NCBI GenBank assembly: GCA_026545765.1
Contig: CM048842.1
Location: 67,990,371 to 68,054,370, forward strand
DNA length: 64,000 nt
Reading direction: 5' to 3'
Source of the DNA: Plantago major
Taxonomy: Eukaryota > Streptophyta > Magnoliopsida > Lamiales > Plantaginaceae
The notes below the pieces were generated by a model. It saw nothing but the letters and a program-made list of their open reading frames with translations, was not told where the DNA came from and did not search any database. The translations under genes and the position numbers were made by a program. Below, piece by piece: positions 11,321 through 23,414 of the stretch; within the stretch, counting starts at the first letter, position 1; every line of letters starts with the position of its first letter.

Positions 11321-11626
11321 TATATATAATTACGCATCATTATACAAAAAAAAAGAAACAATTTGTTGTAGTACAAATCATTTAAACATACAGTGAGGGG
11401 CAAAATTTAGCAATAACATAATATTCGATCATAAAATATAATTTTCTAATAAAATAAAAAAGTTCATATGGAAAAATAATAAATAATTAAACTGAACTTG
11501 AAAATTTGATAATATATTATAATGATTTTCTATATGTTATATATACAATAAAAAAATCAGATAATAAGTTCTCCATATGATTTATATAGTAGGTGTTAAC
11601 TTTTCAACGAAATCCTAGTCTTTTTA

Positions 11627-11836
11627 GGCTTCATTTGGTTCGAGGGAAAATGGAGGAAAATAAAAAAAATAGGGAAAAATAAGATTTTCCTGAAAAATGT
11701 GAGGGAAAAACAACTTTCCTTATTTTAGATTTTCATAAATTTTCCAGGATTTCTTGAGAACTACCAAATGGCGGAAAACAATATTTTCCCCTATCTTTTT
11801 TCTTTTCCTCCATTTCCCCTCAAACCAAATGAAACC
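11627..11836. mobile_element. Tourist-like MITE (TTA duplication)
   Basis: A 210-bp element with ~40-bp terminal inverted repeats. The left end is GGCTTCATTTGGTTCGAGGG and the right end, reversed, is GGTTTCATTTGGTTTGAGGG. It is flanked by TTA at 11624-11626 and 11837-11839. The TTA duplication, GG start and size match PIF/Harbinger-derived Tourist MITEs. It has no coding capacity. Confidence 0.8.
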
Positions 11837-12163
11837 TTATGGTTGGAGTCGAATGTTTTCCGAAAAAATTAAAATGTGACAATTATTTAGGATGGGTAGG
11901 GCTTTAGTGTAATTTGAATATCTAAATTAAGAAATCAGATGTAAAATCCTTTAATTGAAAACACGATAGTCACTCTGAATTATGTCTTTTACTTTAGTTA
12001 GTGTTTTTATGCTTTAAATTTAAGAACGATTATGACATGATCTCCATGTGTAGTCGATACATGGTTAAATTATAGTGGTTTATTGTTTGTACATCACACA
12101 ATAGACGTGTGATGGACATAAAATATAGCCAATATGTAATTATAAGCATGCTTACAATTTCAT
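11837..12163. other. Intergenic DNA, no features seen
   Basis: AT-rich sequence leading into a microsatellite. No ORF, RNA gene or element end is supported. Confidence 0.5.
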
Positions 12164-12394
12164 AGTGTGTATGTATGTATGTATGGATGGTATGTATCTT
12201 ATGTTTTGGTACGTATGTATCGTGTATGTATGCATGCATGCCTGTATGCATATGTATTTATGTATGTATGTATGTACGTACGTAGATACGTATGTATGTG
12301 TGTGTGTGTGTATGCATGTTTATATGTATGCATGCATGCATGTGTGTATGTATGTATGTGTGTGTGTATGCATCCATGTATGTATGTATGTAAT
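12164..12394. repeat. Imperfect (ATGT)n microsatellite
   Basis: Long imperfect array of ATGT/GTAT units with ATGC variants and two short GT runs. Low-complexity Tyr/Cys/Val/Met peptides on both strands come from the repeat and are not genes. Confidence 0.9.
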
Positions 12395-13044
12395 ACAACC
12401 CTAAATTTAGTAGAAAAAAAGAATAAAAGAAATTGGGTCTGGCTAGCTGGCTCAAAACATTTTGTGTTCATTCTTTTCTTTTTTCTTTTAATCTTTTTCA
12501 TTACCTTTTTTATTATATTTTATTTAAAATATATAAATATACATATATATACCAAAATTTATCATTTTTTTCATCTATATATAATGACCGAACATTATTT
12601 TACACACATATGAAAACTCCTCTTCTATATTCACCCTTCAAACTCGTCTTATCAATTCTCTCTAAATGGAGTATTTAATTGCTACTACAATTTAAATTTT
12701 CATTTTCAAATCTAATTTCAACCTTTTCAATTATATTTAATCCTTATATTTTTATTATTATTTTGAGTATTATAATTATTATATCTAATTACAAGTATTA
12801 TAAATATTTTATGATAATAATAAAAATTAATTATATTAAATGAAATGGGTGGGTGATTGGGGGGTCATGGATACATGTCATTTTTGTTCATGTGGTGGGT
12901 TGGGTAGAAGGTGGGTATGTGGATAAGAGGGAAATTAATTGTTTATTTGAATAGTTGGAGATTGGGTTGGGTATAACCGTATAAGGGTAATGGTTATTTG
13001 TAGTCTAATTCATTCTCATATTGAATTATATTTATTGAATATTG

Positions 13045-13049
<5 letters not shown>

Positions 13050-13117
<68 letters not shown>

Positions 13118-13212
13118 TGTATGTATGTATGTATGTATGTATGTATGTATGTATGTATGTATGTATGTGTATATATATATATATGTATACATATATGTAT
13201 ACATATATATAT
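13050..13212. repeat. Compound microsatellite (AT)n-(ATGT)n-(AT)n
   Basis: An AT run, then about 19 ATGT units, then AT again. All ORFs across it are repeat artefacts. Confidence 0.95.
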
Positions 13213-13758
13213 GGAAAAATTACACCTGCTCCCCCTGATAAACACCCTAATAATATCGGGGGCCCTCACATTTTAACAATAACAAATTGGTCCATTTTTT
13301 ATTTTCAAAGCTTACCATCCAAACATGACCTTATTTTAAACCTTTGAATTTTCTAGTTTCCCTCTTCTTACCTTTTTTTTTATTTAAACATCATCCACCA
13401 CCATCACCTCCTCCAACTTAAGGTAAATAGAAATAAAATATGGGCAGTGATAGTAATTTCTTGGGATAATTTTTTAATAAAATAGAAATTTATTAAAATA
13501 AAAATGACTTTCAATATAAACCATCAACTCTAGTTGTTTTTTTTTCTCGGATTTGGCAATTGATTTTCATGCACCAGGTTAGTTAACGCGTTGGACGCGT
13601 GTTGGCTTCCCTTTCAATATCATAAATTAATTTAAAAAATAATAATAAAATTTATTTAAAAATTAAAAAATACCTAGAAGGTCATGCGCCACATTCTGAC
13701 TTAATCTGGAAAAATAAATATATAAATATTTGTTTTAATTTACAGGTGTAATTTTCCC
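13213..13758. mobile_element. Possible MULE-type non-autonomous element
   Basis: The left end GGAAAAATTACACCTG is mirrored by CAGGTGTAATTTTCCC at the right, a MULE-like terminus also seen in the Pack-MULE at 8050. The interior has no ORF. The microsatellite directly at the left border hides any 9-bp duplication, so boundaries and class are tentative. Confidence 0.4.
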
Positions 13759-14033
13759 ATTTTATTATGTATGTAATTATATGTATCCTAATTATAATTA
13801 AATTAGTGAAATAAAATTAATGAAAAAGAATGAGGGAGAAATTATTACCTTAAGCATCATGGTACTCGAGCACTTCAAGGCCAGAAAATGGATGAACATC
13901 CCCCTTCCTGAACCATCTCCCCTTCCTGAACCATCTGCTTTAGGTAATGCTTCGCAAAATGTGCTTCCAAAATCTGAAATTTAATTTTGTAATATATAGT
14001 AAAATAATAATAATAATAATAAGAATGAAATTG

Positions 14034-14035
<2 letters not shown>

Positions 14036-14097
<62 letters not shown>

Positions 14098-14112
14098 ACA
14101 CACACACACACA
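14036..14112. repeat. (TA)n-(CA)n microsatellite
   Basis: A pure TA run of about 60 bp followed by a short CACA run. Confidence 0.95.
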
Positions 14113-15049
14113 CAAAGAAATAAAAAATGAAAAAGGAAAAGAATAAAATCAAATGAAAATCTAAAACAAATAAATAAAAGGAAAAGAATAAAACCAAATG
14201 AAAAGGAAATGTTTAAATTAAGTATGTGTTTGGCTCCAATATGAGTTTTGGACTGGTTTGTTATTGATTCATCAAACATTTTAAGAATTGTTATTGTATG
14301 TATGTATGGATGAATTACATTTGGACTCCCTAATAAATTTCGTAATAACATTGTATCCCTGAAATTACAACAAAATATTGGTCCGAAAATTTATTTTCGC
14401 GTTGACCAGCTGGATGAGTGGTGATTGTTTGTTGAGGGGAGCTGGTGAAATTTTCCCTATAATTGATGTTTATGTCTTTTTACAAGTGTATTTTAATACG
14501 GTATTCATGTGTGAATAGAACATAATTTTTTAGTATACGGTACACTTTTTGGTCCTATACTATGTATGTCAATACGTATACGGTGGGTATAAACAAAAAA
14601 AAAAAAAATACACTATAACCAACAAACTTATATTGTCCAATCTTTTATAATAATTTTTTATTTCTATGGCCAACATATTTATGTAACCCATCTAATTTGG
14701 GTCAACAATTGCATCGACAGCCTTCTATGGGGGGCACTTGTAAATTAGACAATATGATTTTGTTAGCCATTCTTTTTAATCTATCACTTAAAAAAATTAT
14801 GCCTAACAAACACTGATATGTTGGTTATAGTTTGTTACCTATTATCACAATTTCTAGTAGTGTTGGGAGAAGTAATTTATTCCAATGATAATTAACTTGG
14901 AATTACAAAGTATAGGTGTTAGACCGTAATTTTATTTGAAATGGATCGAGCATTATTTATTTAAATGGAATGGTTTGTGTTTTAAGTATTACATCAGTTG
15001 ATTCATCACTAGTTGTATATATAAACATGCGATTTAATATCGAATTCAT
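14113..15049. other. Intergenic DNA with a single MULE-like end
   Basis: Near 14312, GGATGAATTACATTTGGAC resembles the MULE-type termini elsewhere in the window, but no matching inverted end was found. The rest is AT-rich with no supported gene. Confidence 0.35.
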
Positions 15050-15064
15050 AAAACTACTAGTGCA

Positions 15065-15409
15065 TGCTTTTGCCCCCTAACTCTTGGCACGGTGCTTTGG
15101 CGCTGTGACATACTAGATGATGGGGGCCGAGTGTGTTTGCACGGCTTGGTCCGGGATGGAGGTTCTGGTTGAGTTTAGTTGTGTATGTCTCGGTTTTCTC
15201 TTTGGCTTCATCTTGTATACTGGAATGTAGTTTTGCTGGGTTATCTGAGCTGTGTCTGTACTGCTGAATGTTGTGGCCGTGCTTTACTCCATTATGTTTT
15301 CTCTGTTTTGTTGGTTCTGATTATCTGTACTGCTACTGGTAGAACATTCCTGATGTTCTATTCTTTTATGAATAAATTTTTCATTTCTTCAAAAAAAAAA
15401 AAAAAAAAA
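15065..15409 (+). mobile_element. 5'-truncated LINE insertion with poly(A) tail
   Basis: The insert ends in an AATAAA-like signal (GAATAAATTTTTC) and a run of about 19 A. The sequence AAACTACTAGTGCA occurs just before it (15051-15064) and again just after the A run (15407-15420), a 14-bp target-site duplication. Only ~345 bp of LINE 3' end remain, with no RT. This is the classic product of target-primed reverse transcription. The ORF that runs through it from 15179 has no coding meaning. Confidence 0.85.
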
Positions 15410-15814
15410 CTACTAGTGCAAAAGTTGATAGATTTTGAATTGAAAAAAGGTATTGTGAATTCCAATTTGCATGAAATGCCACAAATTAAAGGGACAGTAA
15501 AATTGAATAATTCTTCTTCCCTTCACAGTATTGTTTAATTAATTTCTTTGTTGTTGTGTGCAGCTAGCCTCGATCGGTGGTTAAAAAGAAAGGAAAGGAG
15601 ATGATGACTACTTTGCCAGAGTTCCTTTATCTTTATCAATCGATCCACCTTTTCATATTCTTCATATCAAACTTATTGTCGACATTAATCATTACCCATT
15701 TATTTCTTTTCTTTTCTTTTCTACTACAACCTTTTCTTTCTTTTTCATTAACTAATTAATGCTGTGCTATATAAAAAGTTAAGTTGCACCATCTAATAAA
15801 CCTGTGCTATATAA

Positions 15815-16001
15815 CTTTAATGTATTAGAGTGACGCGTAGATTTACTAAAAACGTTAGTGATAAAATGTATAATTTAAATATAAAATTGAGATTGTTCAT
15901 TATTTATCGGGTGTGGGCGCAGATTCATTTTTTAGTAATGTATGAAATTATGTGTAACGGTTAAAAATGACTAATGCATGAAGTTTCACGAACGGAGGAA
16001 G
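15815..16001. mobile_element. Stowaway-like MITE remnant
   Basis: The right end, GTTTCACGAACGGAGGAAG followed by TA, is a Stowaway-type terminus. The interior shares phrases such as AAATTGAGATTGTT with the Stowaway starting at 63858. The left end is decayed, so the start is approximate. Confidence 0.5.
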
Positions 16002-16074
16002 TAGTAGGTACTCTTGGAGCAATAATCAATTGGTATTCCGTGCACACCAATCTGTTCACCAAAATTATACCATG

Positions 16075-16076
<2 letters not shown>

Positions 16077-16164
<88 letters not shown>
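16077..16164. repeat. (TA)n-(CA)n microsatellite
   Basis: A TA run of roughly 75 bp followed by CACACA. It lies about 700 bp upstream of the SMXL start codon. Confidence 0.95.
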
Positions 16165-16166
<2 letters not shown>

Positions 16167-16649
16167 ATCTGTTGGGACATAAATTCAAATTGGATTTTAT
16201 CACATTTTTATGTTTGTTTAATAGGACCTTGGGTTTTTTAAAACTTTCCACTTGATTGATCATTCTGCTGTAAACTATAATTAATTTTGACCATGTAATA
16301 CTTTTAAAATATAATAGTGGAATACAACTTAATAAAATTATATTATAAATATTTGTATTTTGTTAATATTTTTATCATTATAATTTAAAAATAATTAATA
16401 GTTAATTATATTACGGTTGACCAGTCAAGTCGAACGGAAAATATTTTTAAAAAATGAAGGGGTTGTATATTATTGTTTAAATCAGATTACCAGTTGCTAT
16501 TCTGTTATAATATCCAACCAAAATTTGACCTCATTTCTTGATAATGCATAACATATATAGGAAAAAATATATAAAATTCCCAAATAGCCCTCCGTTGAAG
16601 ACCAAGCCCTAGCTAGAAAACCCTGACTATATGTATATATATACACCCG

Positions 16650-16658
16650 TTATAAACT
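16650..16658 (+). promoter_or_regulatory. Probable TATA box of the SMXL gene
   Basis: TTATAAACT about 230 bases upstream of the start codon, followed by CT-rich leader sequence (CTCTCCCATTTC). There is no ATG between it and 16882. A second TATATATATA stretch lies at about 16632-16642. Confidence 0.4.
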
Positions 16659-16881
16659 GATCTCTCCCATTTCAAAATCTTCCTTCAAAACAAACAAAAA
16701 TCAAACCAAAAAAAACACGAGTCTTTAATTCATTTGTTCACTTCCAATTACATTCAAGTGGGTGACGAAGAACAGTCGAGGAAACATAGTCAGGTAGCCA
16801 AGATAGCTCCTCATCACATTCGAACAACCGGGGGGTGTGGGGGTACTACTACTACTACTACATCATCAAATCAACCAAAAT

Positions 16882-19800
16882 ATGCGAACCACCGGACCCA
16901 ACTCCGCCCACCAGACCCTCTCCTCCGAGGCCGGCTCCGTCTTAAAACACTCCCTGACCCTCGCCCGCCGCCGCGCCCACGCCCAAGTCACCCCACTTCA
17001 TGTCGCCGCCACCCTCCTCACCTCCCGCTCCCCCCTCCTACGCCGCGCCTGCTTCCACCACCACCACCCCACCTCCCACCCCCTCCAATCCCGGGCTCTC
17101 GAGCTCTGCTTCAACGTTGCACTTAATCGCCTACCGGCCACCCCGGCCCCACTCTTGCACACTCAGCCCTCACTATCCAACGCCCTCGTCGCCGCCCTTA
17201 AGCGTGCCCAGGCGCATCAGCGACGGGGGTGTATCGAGCAGCACCAGCACCAGCAGAACCAGATGTTGGCTGTTAAGGTCGAGCTGGACCAGCTGGTTCT
17301 CTCCATTTTGGATGACCCCAGTGTGAGCCGGGTCATGAGGGAAGCCGGGTTTTCTTCTACTGCTGTTAAGAACAATCTCGAAGATTCTTCGTCTTCTTCC
17401 TCTTCCGTTTTCCATTGTTACAATACTACTACTACTGGAGGTATATACTCCACACCCAACTCACCTCCTGATCATCAACCTACTACTTACTCACCAAGCC
17501 CTACCAGCTTCTTGAAATTACAAAATTACCCTTTTCTATTCTCTTCACCTTCTCTGATGAAACCAAGTAAGGTGAGTAGTACTAATGAGTTGAGCATTGT
17601 TTTGGATGTGTTGATGAGGAAATGGAAGAGGAATGCTGTTCTAGTTGGTGACACTTTGTCACTAGCTGAAGGAGTAGTTTCGGAATTGATGGGAAAGGTT
17701 GAAAGAGGAGAAGTGCCAGAGGAGTTGAAAGGTGTGAGCTTTATCAAGTTCCAATTCTCTTCTGTTCCTTTGAAGTTCATGAAGAGGGAAGAAGTGGAGA
17801 TGAATGTGGCTGATTTGAAGAGAAAGATTGAATCTTTTTCATCTTCTTCTTCTGGGAAAGTGATTGTTTACACTGGTGATTTGAAATGGACTGTTGATGA
17901 GAATGATGAGGGTGTCAGTAGTGGTGGATTTGGGTATAGTCCAGTGGACCATTTGGTTGTGGAGATTGGAAAAATGGTTTCTTGGTATGAGAGATTGTCA
18001 TCTGTGAGAGTCTGGTTGATGGGTGTTGCAAGTTATCAGACTTACATGAAGTGTCAAATGAAGCAGCCTTGTTTGGATGTTCAATGGAGTCTTCAAGCTG
18101 TCAGTGTGCCTTCTACTGGACTTGGTTTCAGCCTCAACGCTAATGCTGCTGCTACAACTACAAGGTTAGTCTTTTTTTTTTTTTTTTTTTTTTGGAAATA
18201 ATAGTGTTTTGAATTTCAAGAAAATGACATGATGGATTTGGAGTAGTGTTGTTTTTGGTTAAAGCCTTAAAGGGTTAAATTGACTCAACACTGAGCATGG
18301 AGTGGAAGGGAATATATCTGTTTAGGCGTGTATTGTGCAGTGTACTATATTTCTATCTTGGACTATGTTTCTGTCTCTGGTCTTATGGACAGTTTTGCTT
18401 TTCTGTGTTTAACATTCTTTTGGTGTAAAGAAATTCTGATGAGGTGGGATTTGATTTCTTCATTGAATGTATGGACTAATTTGAATTTTTTAAGTGATTT
18501 GTCAACATTTGACTGTAGATTGTAGACCAAAAAAAAATATACTTATATATTTGTCTGTTTGAATTAAAGGCCTTTTTTCTCAACAGCTTGAAACTCCATG
18601 TTTGTTTTTTACTAATATTATGTCATTTTTTTTTTTGAATATTTTGGCGCCAAATTACATTACCATTTGGCTATTCATGTTTTGAGACAGTACCAATGAC
18701 TTTACTAAGAGATGTGTATAGTTTTCTCAATGTTTTTAATGTCTATTGCAGTGTGCAAGATCCAAGATTTACAATCTCACAGATGAATCAATCTCCTCTT
18801 TTTGAAAAGAAGCCGTTTAGTACTGTCAATGAGGGAGAAGAAGTTCTCACATGTTGCCAAGAATGCAAATCCAGTTATGAAAAGGAAGCTTCTTTGAAGT
18901 CCAAAGATCCAGAAAATGGCTCACCCAAATTGCCCTATTGGCTTAAACCACATAGTTCCCCAGAGAAGGTATACCACTAACTTTTGGCTCATTATCATTA
19001 GTTTATCATCTTTATTATTATTTGTCTATTTGATCATACAGCTTACCAATAAACTACTCTCTTTCAGGATGATTTAGTTCAGTTGAGGAGAAAATACAAC
19101 AAAATGTGCCAAAGTCTCCACCAAGGGAACAATCAGGCCAGTTCCAGCCCTCAAGGCTACCTTGGAAGGAACTTTTTCAACAATTCACCAAATTGGCCAA
19201 AGAGCAACATTTTCTCTGATCCTGAAACGATTTCGTTCGCTCATCCTGCTGTCAAGTCAGTTCAAAGTGCCAGTTTGCTGCCAAGGTTCAGAAGGCAGCA
19301 GTCTTGCCACATTGAGTTCAGTTTCAGCAATGGTGGTTCGAAGTTTCAATCGGGAGAACCGAATTTGGATTGCCTTAAGAGCTTGGATGATAAGGAAGTG
19401 AAGATCACGCTTGCTTTAGGGAATTCAGTTTACGCAGATGATGAACCAACGAGCAGGAACAATGTTCGTTCGGAGCTCAATACTGTGATTAAAGAAAATG
19501 TACCATGGCAATCAGAAACTATTCCTCTTGTCGTAGAGGCGTTAATGAATCCTGGAACAAATGGGAGAGATAAGTTTATCTTGATCAAGGGGGATGACTT
19601 GATTGGGAAACGCAGATTGGCTCATGGTATAGCAAAATCGATGTTTGGTTCCTCTGAATTGGTCTTTTGTATCAAGATGCGAAACAATACTATTTCAACA
19701 AATCAAAACCGAGAAATGCTCCAGAAGGCCTTGAGAAGTCAAGAAAATCTAGTCATTCTTATCGAAGGCGTTGATTATGCTGATCCTGATTTTGTTAAGT

Positions 19801-20585
19801 TTCTGGCTGATTGCTCAGAGACTGGGAAACTTCAAAGAGATTCTAGAAGGGCTGTATTCCTCTTGACAGTGGATGGGGATCATACGAGTTACAATAAGAC
19901 TAGCGAAAACATGGATTCGGTTATTCAGATGAAACTAGTTGTCAGCGAGTCCACATTCGGCTCAGGGATGCCTAATCCTGATAATAAGCGCAAGGCGGAT
20001 TGGGAGTTGCCAATCAGGAGTAAAGTTCGAAGGAGCAATGAGATGGAAGAGGTTTCATCAAAGTCATTTGGAAACGAAACCAGAGAGCTCACCAGGCAGT
20101 TAAGTTCACATTCCTTGGACCTTAACATGAAAGCTGATGAAGACGAGCCGAAGAGTGACCTGACTCTTGAACTCTCAATTGAAGAACCGAATCCACTTAT
20201 GTTCCTGAACAAGATCAAGAACTGTTTCGTCTTCAACAGTCATACGGATCAGGATGAGCTAGCAAGAGGGATGTTCTTGTCCAAACTAAAAACATCTTTC
20301 CAGGAGGCTAATAGGAGTCGAAACACAACCAGTTTCGACGTAGATGAGGGGGTGTTAGAGGACATATTTAGGAGTTCTGGGTTATACCTCAACAGCTTGT
20401 TTGATCAATGGCTAAAAGACGTTTTTCAAACGAGTCTGCGAATCGTTGATATGGAGAAGGGGGATAAGGTTAGGGGCATTAGACTGGTTTTAGATGGGGG
20501 TAAAGATGAAAACTGTGCAAAGGATGGGGGGTATATGGGAACATGTCTTCCAAAGAGGATCAAAGTTTCTTCTTTCATAGGTTAA
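16882..20585 (+). CDS. SMXL4/5-like: SMAX1-LIKE protein, SMXL4/SMXL5 clade (three exons)
   Basis: Exons are 16882-18164, 18752-18968 and 19068-20585, joined at GT-AG sites (phase 2, then phase 0), giving 1005 residues. The start MRTTG followed by the double Clp-N region (VLKHSLTLARRRAHAQVTPL; then QPSLSNALVAALKRAQAHQR) identifies the family. ILDDPSVSRVMREAGFSSTA follows. A degenerate first ATPase domain begins about residue 240. The second has a damaged P-loop (GDDLIGKRR, Lys about residue 681). An EAR repression motif, LDLNM, is at about 850-854. SMXL proteins are ClpB-like nuclear co-repressors that recruit TOPLESS. The SMXL3/4/5 group acts in phloem formation and lacks the RGKT degron used for strigolactone or karrikin signalling. 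I see no RGKT here either. The MRT start and SLSNALVAALKRAQAHQRRGC favour SMXL4/5 over SMXL3. ATG 16882 is the first ATG of the leader. Confidence 0.95.
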
Positions 20586-23070
20586 CTAGCTAAGTATGCT
20601 GCTTCTTCTTAACTTTGTAATATATTCCTGTTCTTAGGCTGTAATTAGGGTGTGGGGTTCTTTTAATACAATCTCTTGTTTGTTTAGTACTACTTAATTT
20701 CATGCTTGTGATTAATGGATGAATTTCCAAAGTCTGCAAACCCACGTACACAAGTTAAACTATAAACGACACGTACATTTCACATTCGATTCAATTCGCA
20801 CCCGAACTAATTGGTATATCCATATCATTACAATAAAGATTGCTAGCCTTTTGACACAAATTATAGTGCGTCGGCTTGGTGCAACAAGTATGTATAGTTA
20901 ATATTGCAAAGCAGAAAGGAGAACAATTTGTTAATTAACTAATTGCAATTATCGCCTGGAAACTGGGGCAAAAGTAGTTCTTAAGTGTATTTCTTCATGA
21001 TGAAATGGTGTATATAAAATGTGAGTTAGAAATTTTGAAGATTTAGAATGGATATTGTGGATTAGTGGAACTCAGTACCCACAAAGGTTTCTTGAAACAC
21101 TTTCCGTAAACAACATTATCTGAGCCACAATAGGCAGAAAGGTTATGATTACCATTACTCATTCTTGGATTATAAAATGTGAAACTTTTGACTGCAATTA
21201 CTAGTGAGCCAATTGGCATGGAGATAATCAATCAACAAGAAAAGAGTAATCAAATGCATGTTTGCTTATAGCCACTTCAATTTCTTGTCCACTATATATG
21301 ACAATAATGGCACATTTTTGGTTGTAACTTTTGAATTTTAAGATGTGAATTCATTGGTTTGACTGATGATTAGGGTTCTTCTTCATGATCTGGAAAAAGA
21401 CAGGATATCATTGTAGCAAGCGGCGAACGTGGGGTGTGTCATTATTTCAAAATTACAACATCAAAAATTGACAGAATGATAGCACTTGAGTTGTTCACTA
21501 GTGCAGAAAGCGTAGTGTGTAGATCCAATTTTATGTTATGATCAGTTCTTTTTGAAAATCCTAGCTATTCATCATAGGGGAATCATTGCTACATTGTCAT
21601 ATACTATTAGGTACGATTTTACATAAATTGTTACATGACAGTGATTCAATATAGTGTACAATACTGTGTCAGGTGTTTTATATGTTGCACATTATAGCAC
21701 AGATTTAGCTACATAAGACATTACATCATATTGTAACATAGACTAATGTATGTAGTAGTATGTGCTAGACCTTAGTTTTAAATATCTTGAGATATGCGTC
21801 GTTTAAAGGGCAATTAAGTTGTCCTTAAATTTCTTAAAAAAGTAGTAACTTCAGTAATTATATCAGGGTGATATATATAGTTTTAAATTTAATGGAGTAG
21901 GATTGAAATGTATTGTGGATGCGTTTATAAATAGTTGGAACATTTGAATAAGTTTGGAATATAACAGTGATTGGTTGAGGTAGTGGATTTGTAACGTTGA
22001 TCTAAAACCCATGCTTTAGAAAATTGTATGGATGAACAATCTTTTTGAGCTCATTGTTAACTTGTTCGTTATTCCGTAAGTTGTGTATACAATACACAAC
22101 CTCTCACTGTTGACTATACAAAATGAATGCATGGACATACTATATTACGTAGTGGTGATTTTTTTCCTTCCTATCTAAAATCTATTTCTGAGCTTGTTAG
22201 GTGATCATTGGTAATTGTTAATTTGAAACTGTTCGAGTTTTTGGTTAAGAAGGATTGATGCTTGTTACCACACATTATTGTGTACCACATAAGAGCTAGT
22301 GTTAATCTCTAGTATTTAATCGCAAAATTTGAATAGTTTCGAGTTGGGCCAGATGTCATCTGATATGTTGGGTTAAAAAGAGTGTTAGGACTTCTTTTCT
22401 AATTCCAAGTCCAAAATCTGGTCCATCTTTCATGCTTGGGGCTTGGACACAAAATTGTCTAGTCCGCTTAAATTAAAATGAAGGCCCAAAATTCTATTTT
22501 GGGCCTCTAAATGACATCAGGTGGTAAGGTGATGGCAGAGTTATGGATTACTTGAGCGTGCTCTCAGTTGCATTAAGTTGTAGTTTAGGAGCGAAATCAC
22601 CAAAAAGACTCTAGCAACTTTGGTGGAAGATGCGATGAACCTCACATGTTCGGGTACAAAACTTTTAGAGAAGGAAATGGCATCAGGCAGAGCGGTCATC
22701 TAGGACTGCATTCTCTTTTTCCCTATCCATACAAAAAATAAACTTACTATAATTATTATTTTCAATTAGTTTTCTAATAATCGTGACTAAATTGGATTTC
22801 AGGGTAAGTCGGAAGGAGTACTTTGACCGTAGACTACGCATAATAAAATTTATTCGCCTCTTTTGAAACCTATTAATGTATTTCCGCAAATATAAATTCG
22901 TTTTAAGGCGCAAAGAAATCCGAATTGCTTGAAACAAACCATTTTATCCTTGACAAATCTGGGAGATGCATGTTTGTTTGGTAAACTCATCAACCAAAAC
23001 TGGCAGAAAGAATGTTGACAGGACCAAATTGAAAGGCTTGGCATTTTTGTTAGATTTTGCAGTGTGATTT
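20586..23070. other. Intergenic DNA downstream of SMXL
   Basis: Holds the SMXL 3' untranslated region (several AATA-rich stretches near 20616-20680) and then unremarkable AT-rich DNA. A 25-base perfect hairpin (AGGCCCAAAAT, 3-base loop, complement) lies at 22482-22506. No further gene is supported. Confidence 0.5.
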
Positions 23071-23077
23071 CTTCTGC

Positions 23078-23085
23078 TATAAATA
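23078..23085 (+). promoter_or_regulatory. TATA box of the small coiled-coil gene
   Basis: TATAAATA lies 70 bases upstream of the ATG at 23148. This leaves room for a start site about 30 bases on and a CT-rich leader of about 40 bases. Confidence 0.6.
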
Positions 23086-23147
23086 CTGGGTTATTTCACT
23101 ATCTCCTCACACACTTTTCTTTCTCTAGTTCTTGCTTCTCAACAAAA

Positions 23148-23414
23148 ATGAAATTCGGACCTAAGAGTTCTGTGACCAAAAGAAACAAGCGGGCTCAAGA
23201 ACAGGAGAAGAAGTTGGCCATGCTAGAGGGCGTGCTTGCATTCGAAATGAAACGCGCTGCAGATCTGGAGAGGGAAAAGGAAGCTCTCCAGATTAAATCA
23301 ATTTATGAGATGAACAGGGAAGAGTTGCTGGAATACAAGAGGAAGCTGGAAGAGTTTGAAGTTCAGATCAACGAGGCTGCAAAGCGTCATTTCGAGTCTA
23401 AATCTAATGTGTGA
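23148..23414 (+). CDS. Small coiled-coil protein, family unknown
   Basis: An intronless ORF of 88 residues starting in good plant context (AACAAAAATGAAA). The first 30 residues are basic (MKFGPKSSVTKRNKRAQEQE). The rest is a continuous, Glu/Lys/Leu-rich helix (ALQIKSIYEMNREELLEYKR) likely to form a coiled coil. There is no signal peptide or membrane segment. A well-placed TATA box and short leader support a real transcript. I do not recognise the family with confidence. The NREELLEYKRKLEEF part loosely resembles the C-terminal helical region of type I MADS proteins (AGL62 type), but no MADS domain precedes it, so it could be a truncated relative or an unrelated gene. Confidence 0.5.
   Translation: MKFGPKSSVTKRNKRAQEQEKKLAMLEGVLAFEMKRAADLEREKEALQIKSIYEMNREELLEYKRKLEEFEVQINEAAKRHFESKSNV

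Noticed and set aside
12167..12613. Long Tyr/Met/Cys/Val-rich ORFs on both strands
   Set aside because: Direct translation of the ATGT microsatellite. No start context or conserved sequence.
12990..13347. Overlapping Tyr/Ile and Tyr/His/Thr ORFs
   Set aside because: Products of the AT/ATGT compound microsatellite.
15179..15538. 119-residue ORF
   Set aside because: Crosses the LINE 3' end, its poly(A) tail and flanking DNA, so it is a chance ORF.
16734..17126. Pro/Arg/Thr-rich ORF overlapping the SMXL start, and the ORF at 17000-17326
   Set aside because: Alternative frames of the GC-rich first exon. The SMXL frame has family matches throughout and the first has no ATG start.
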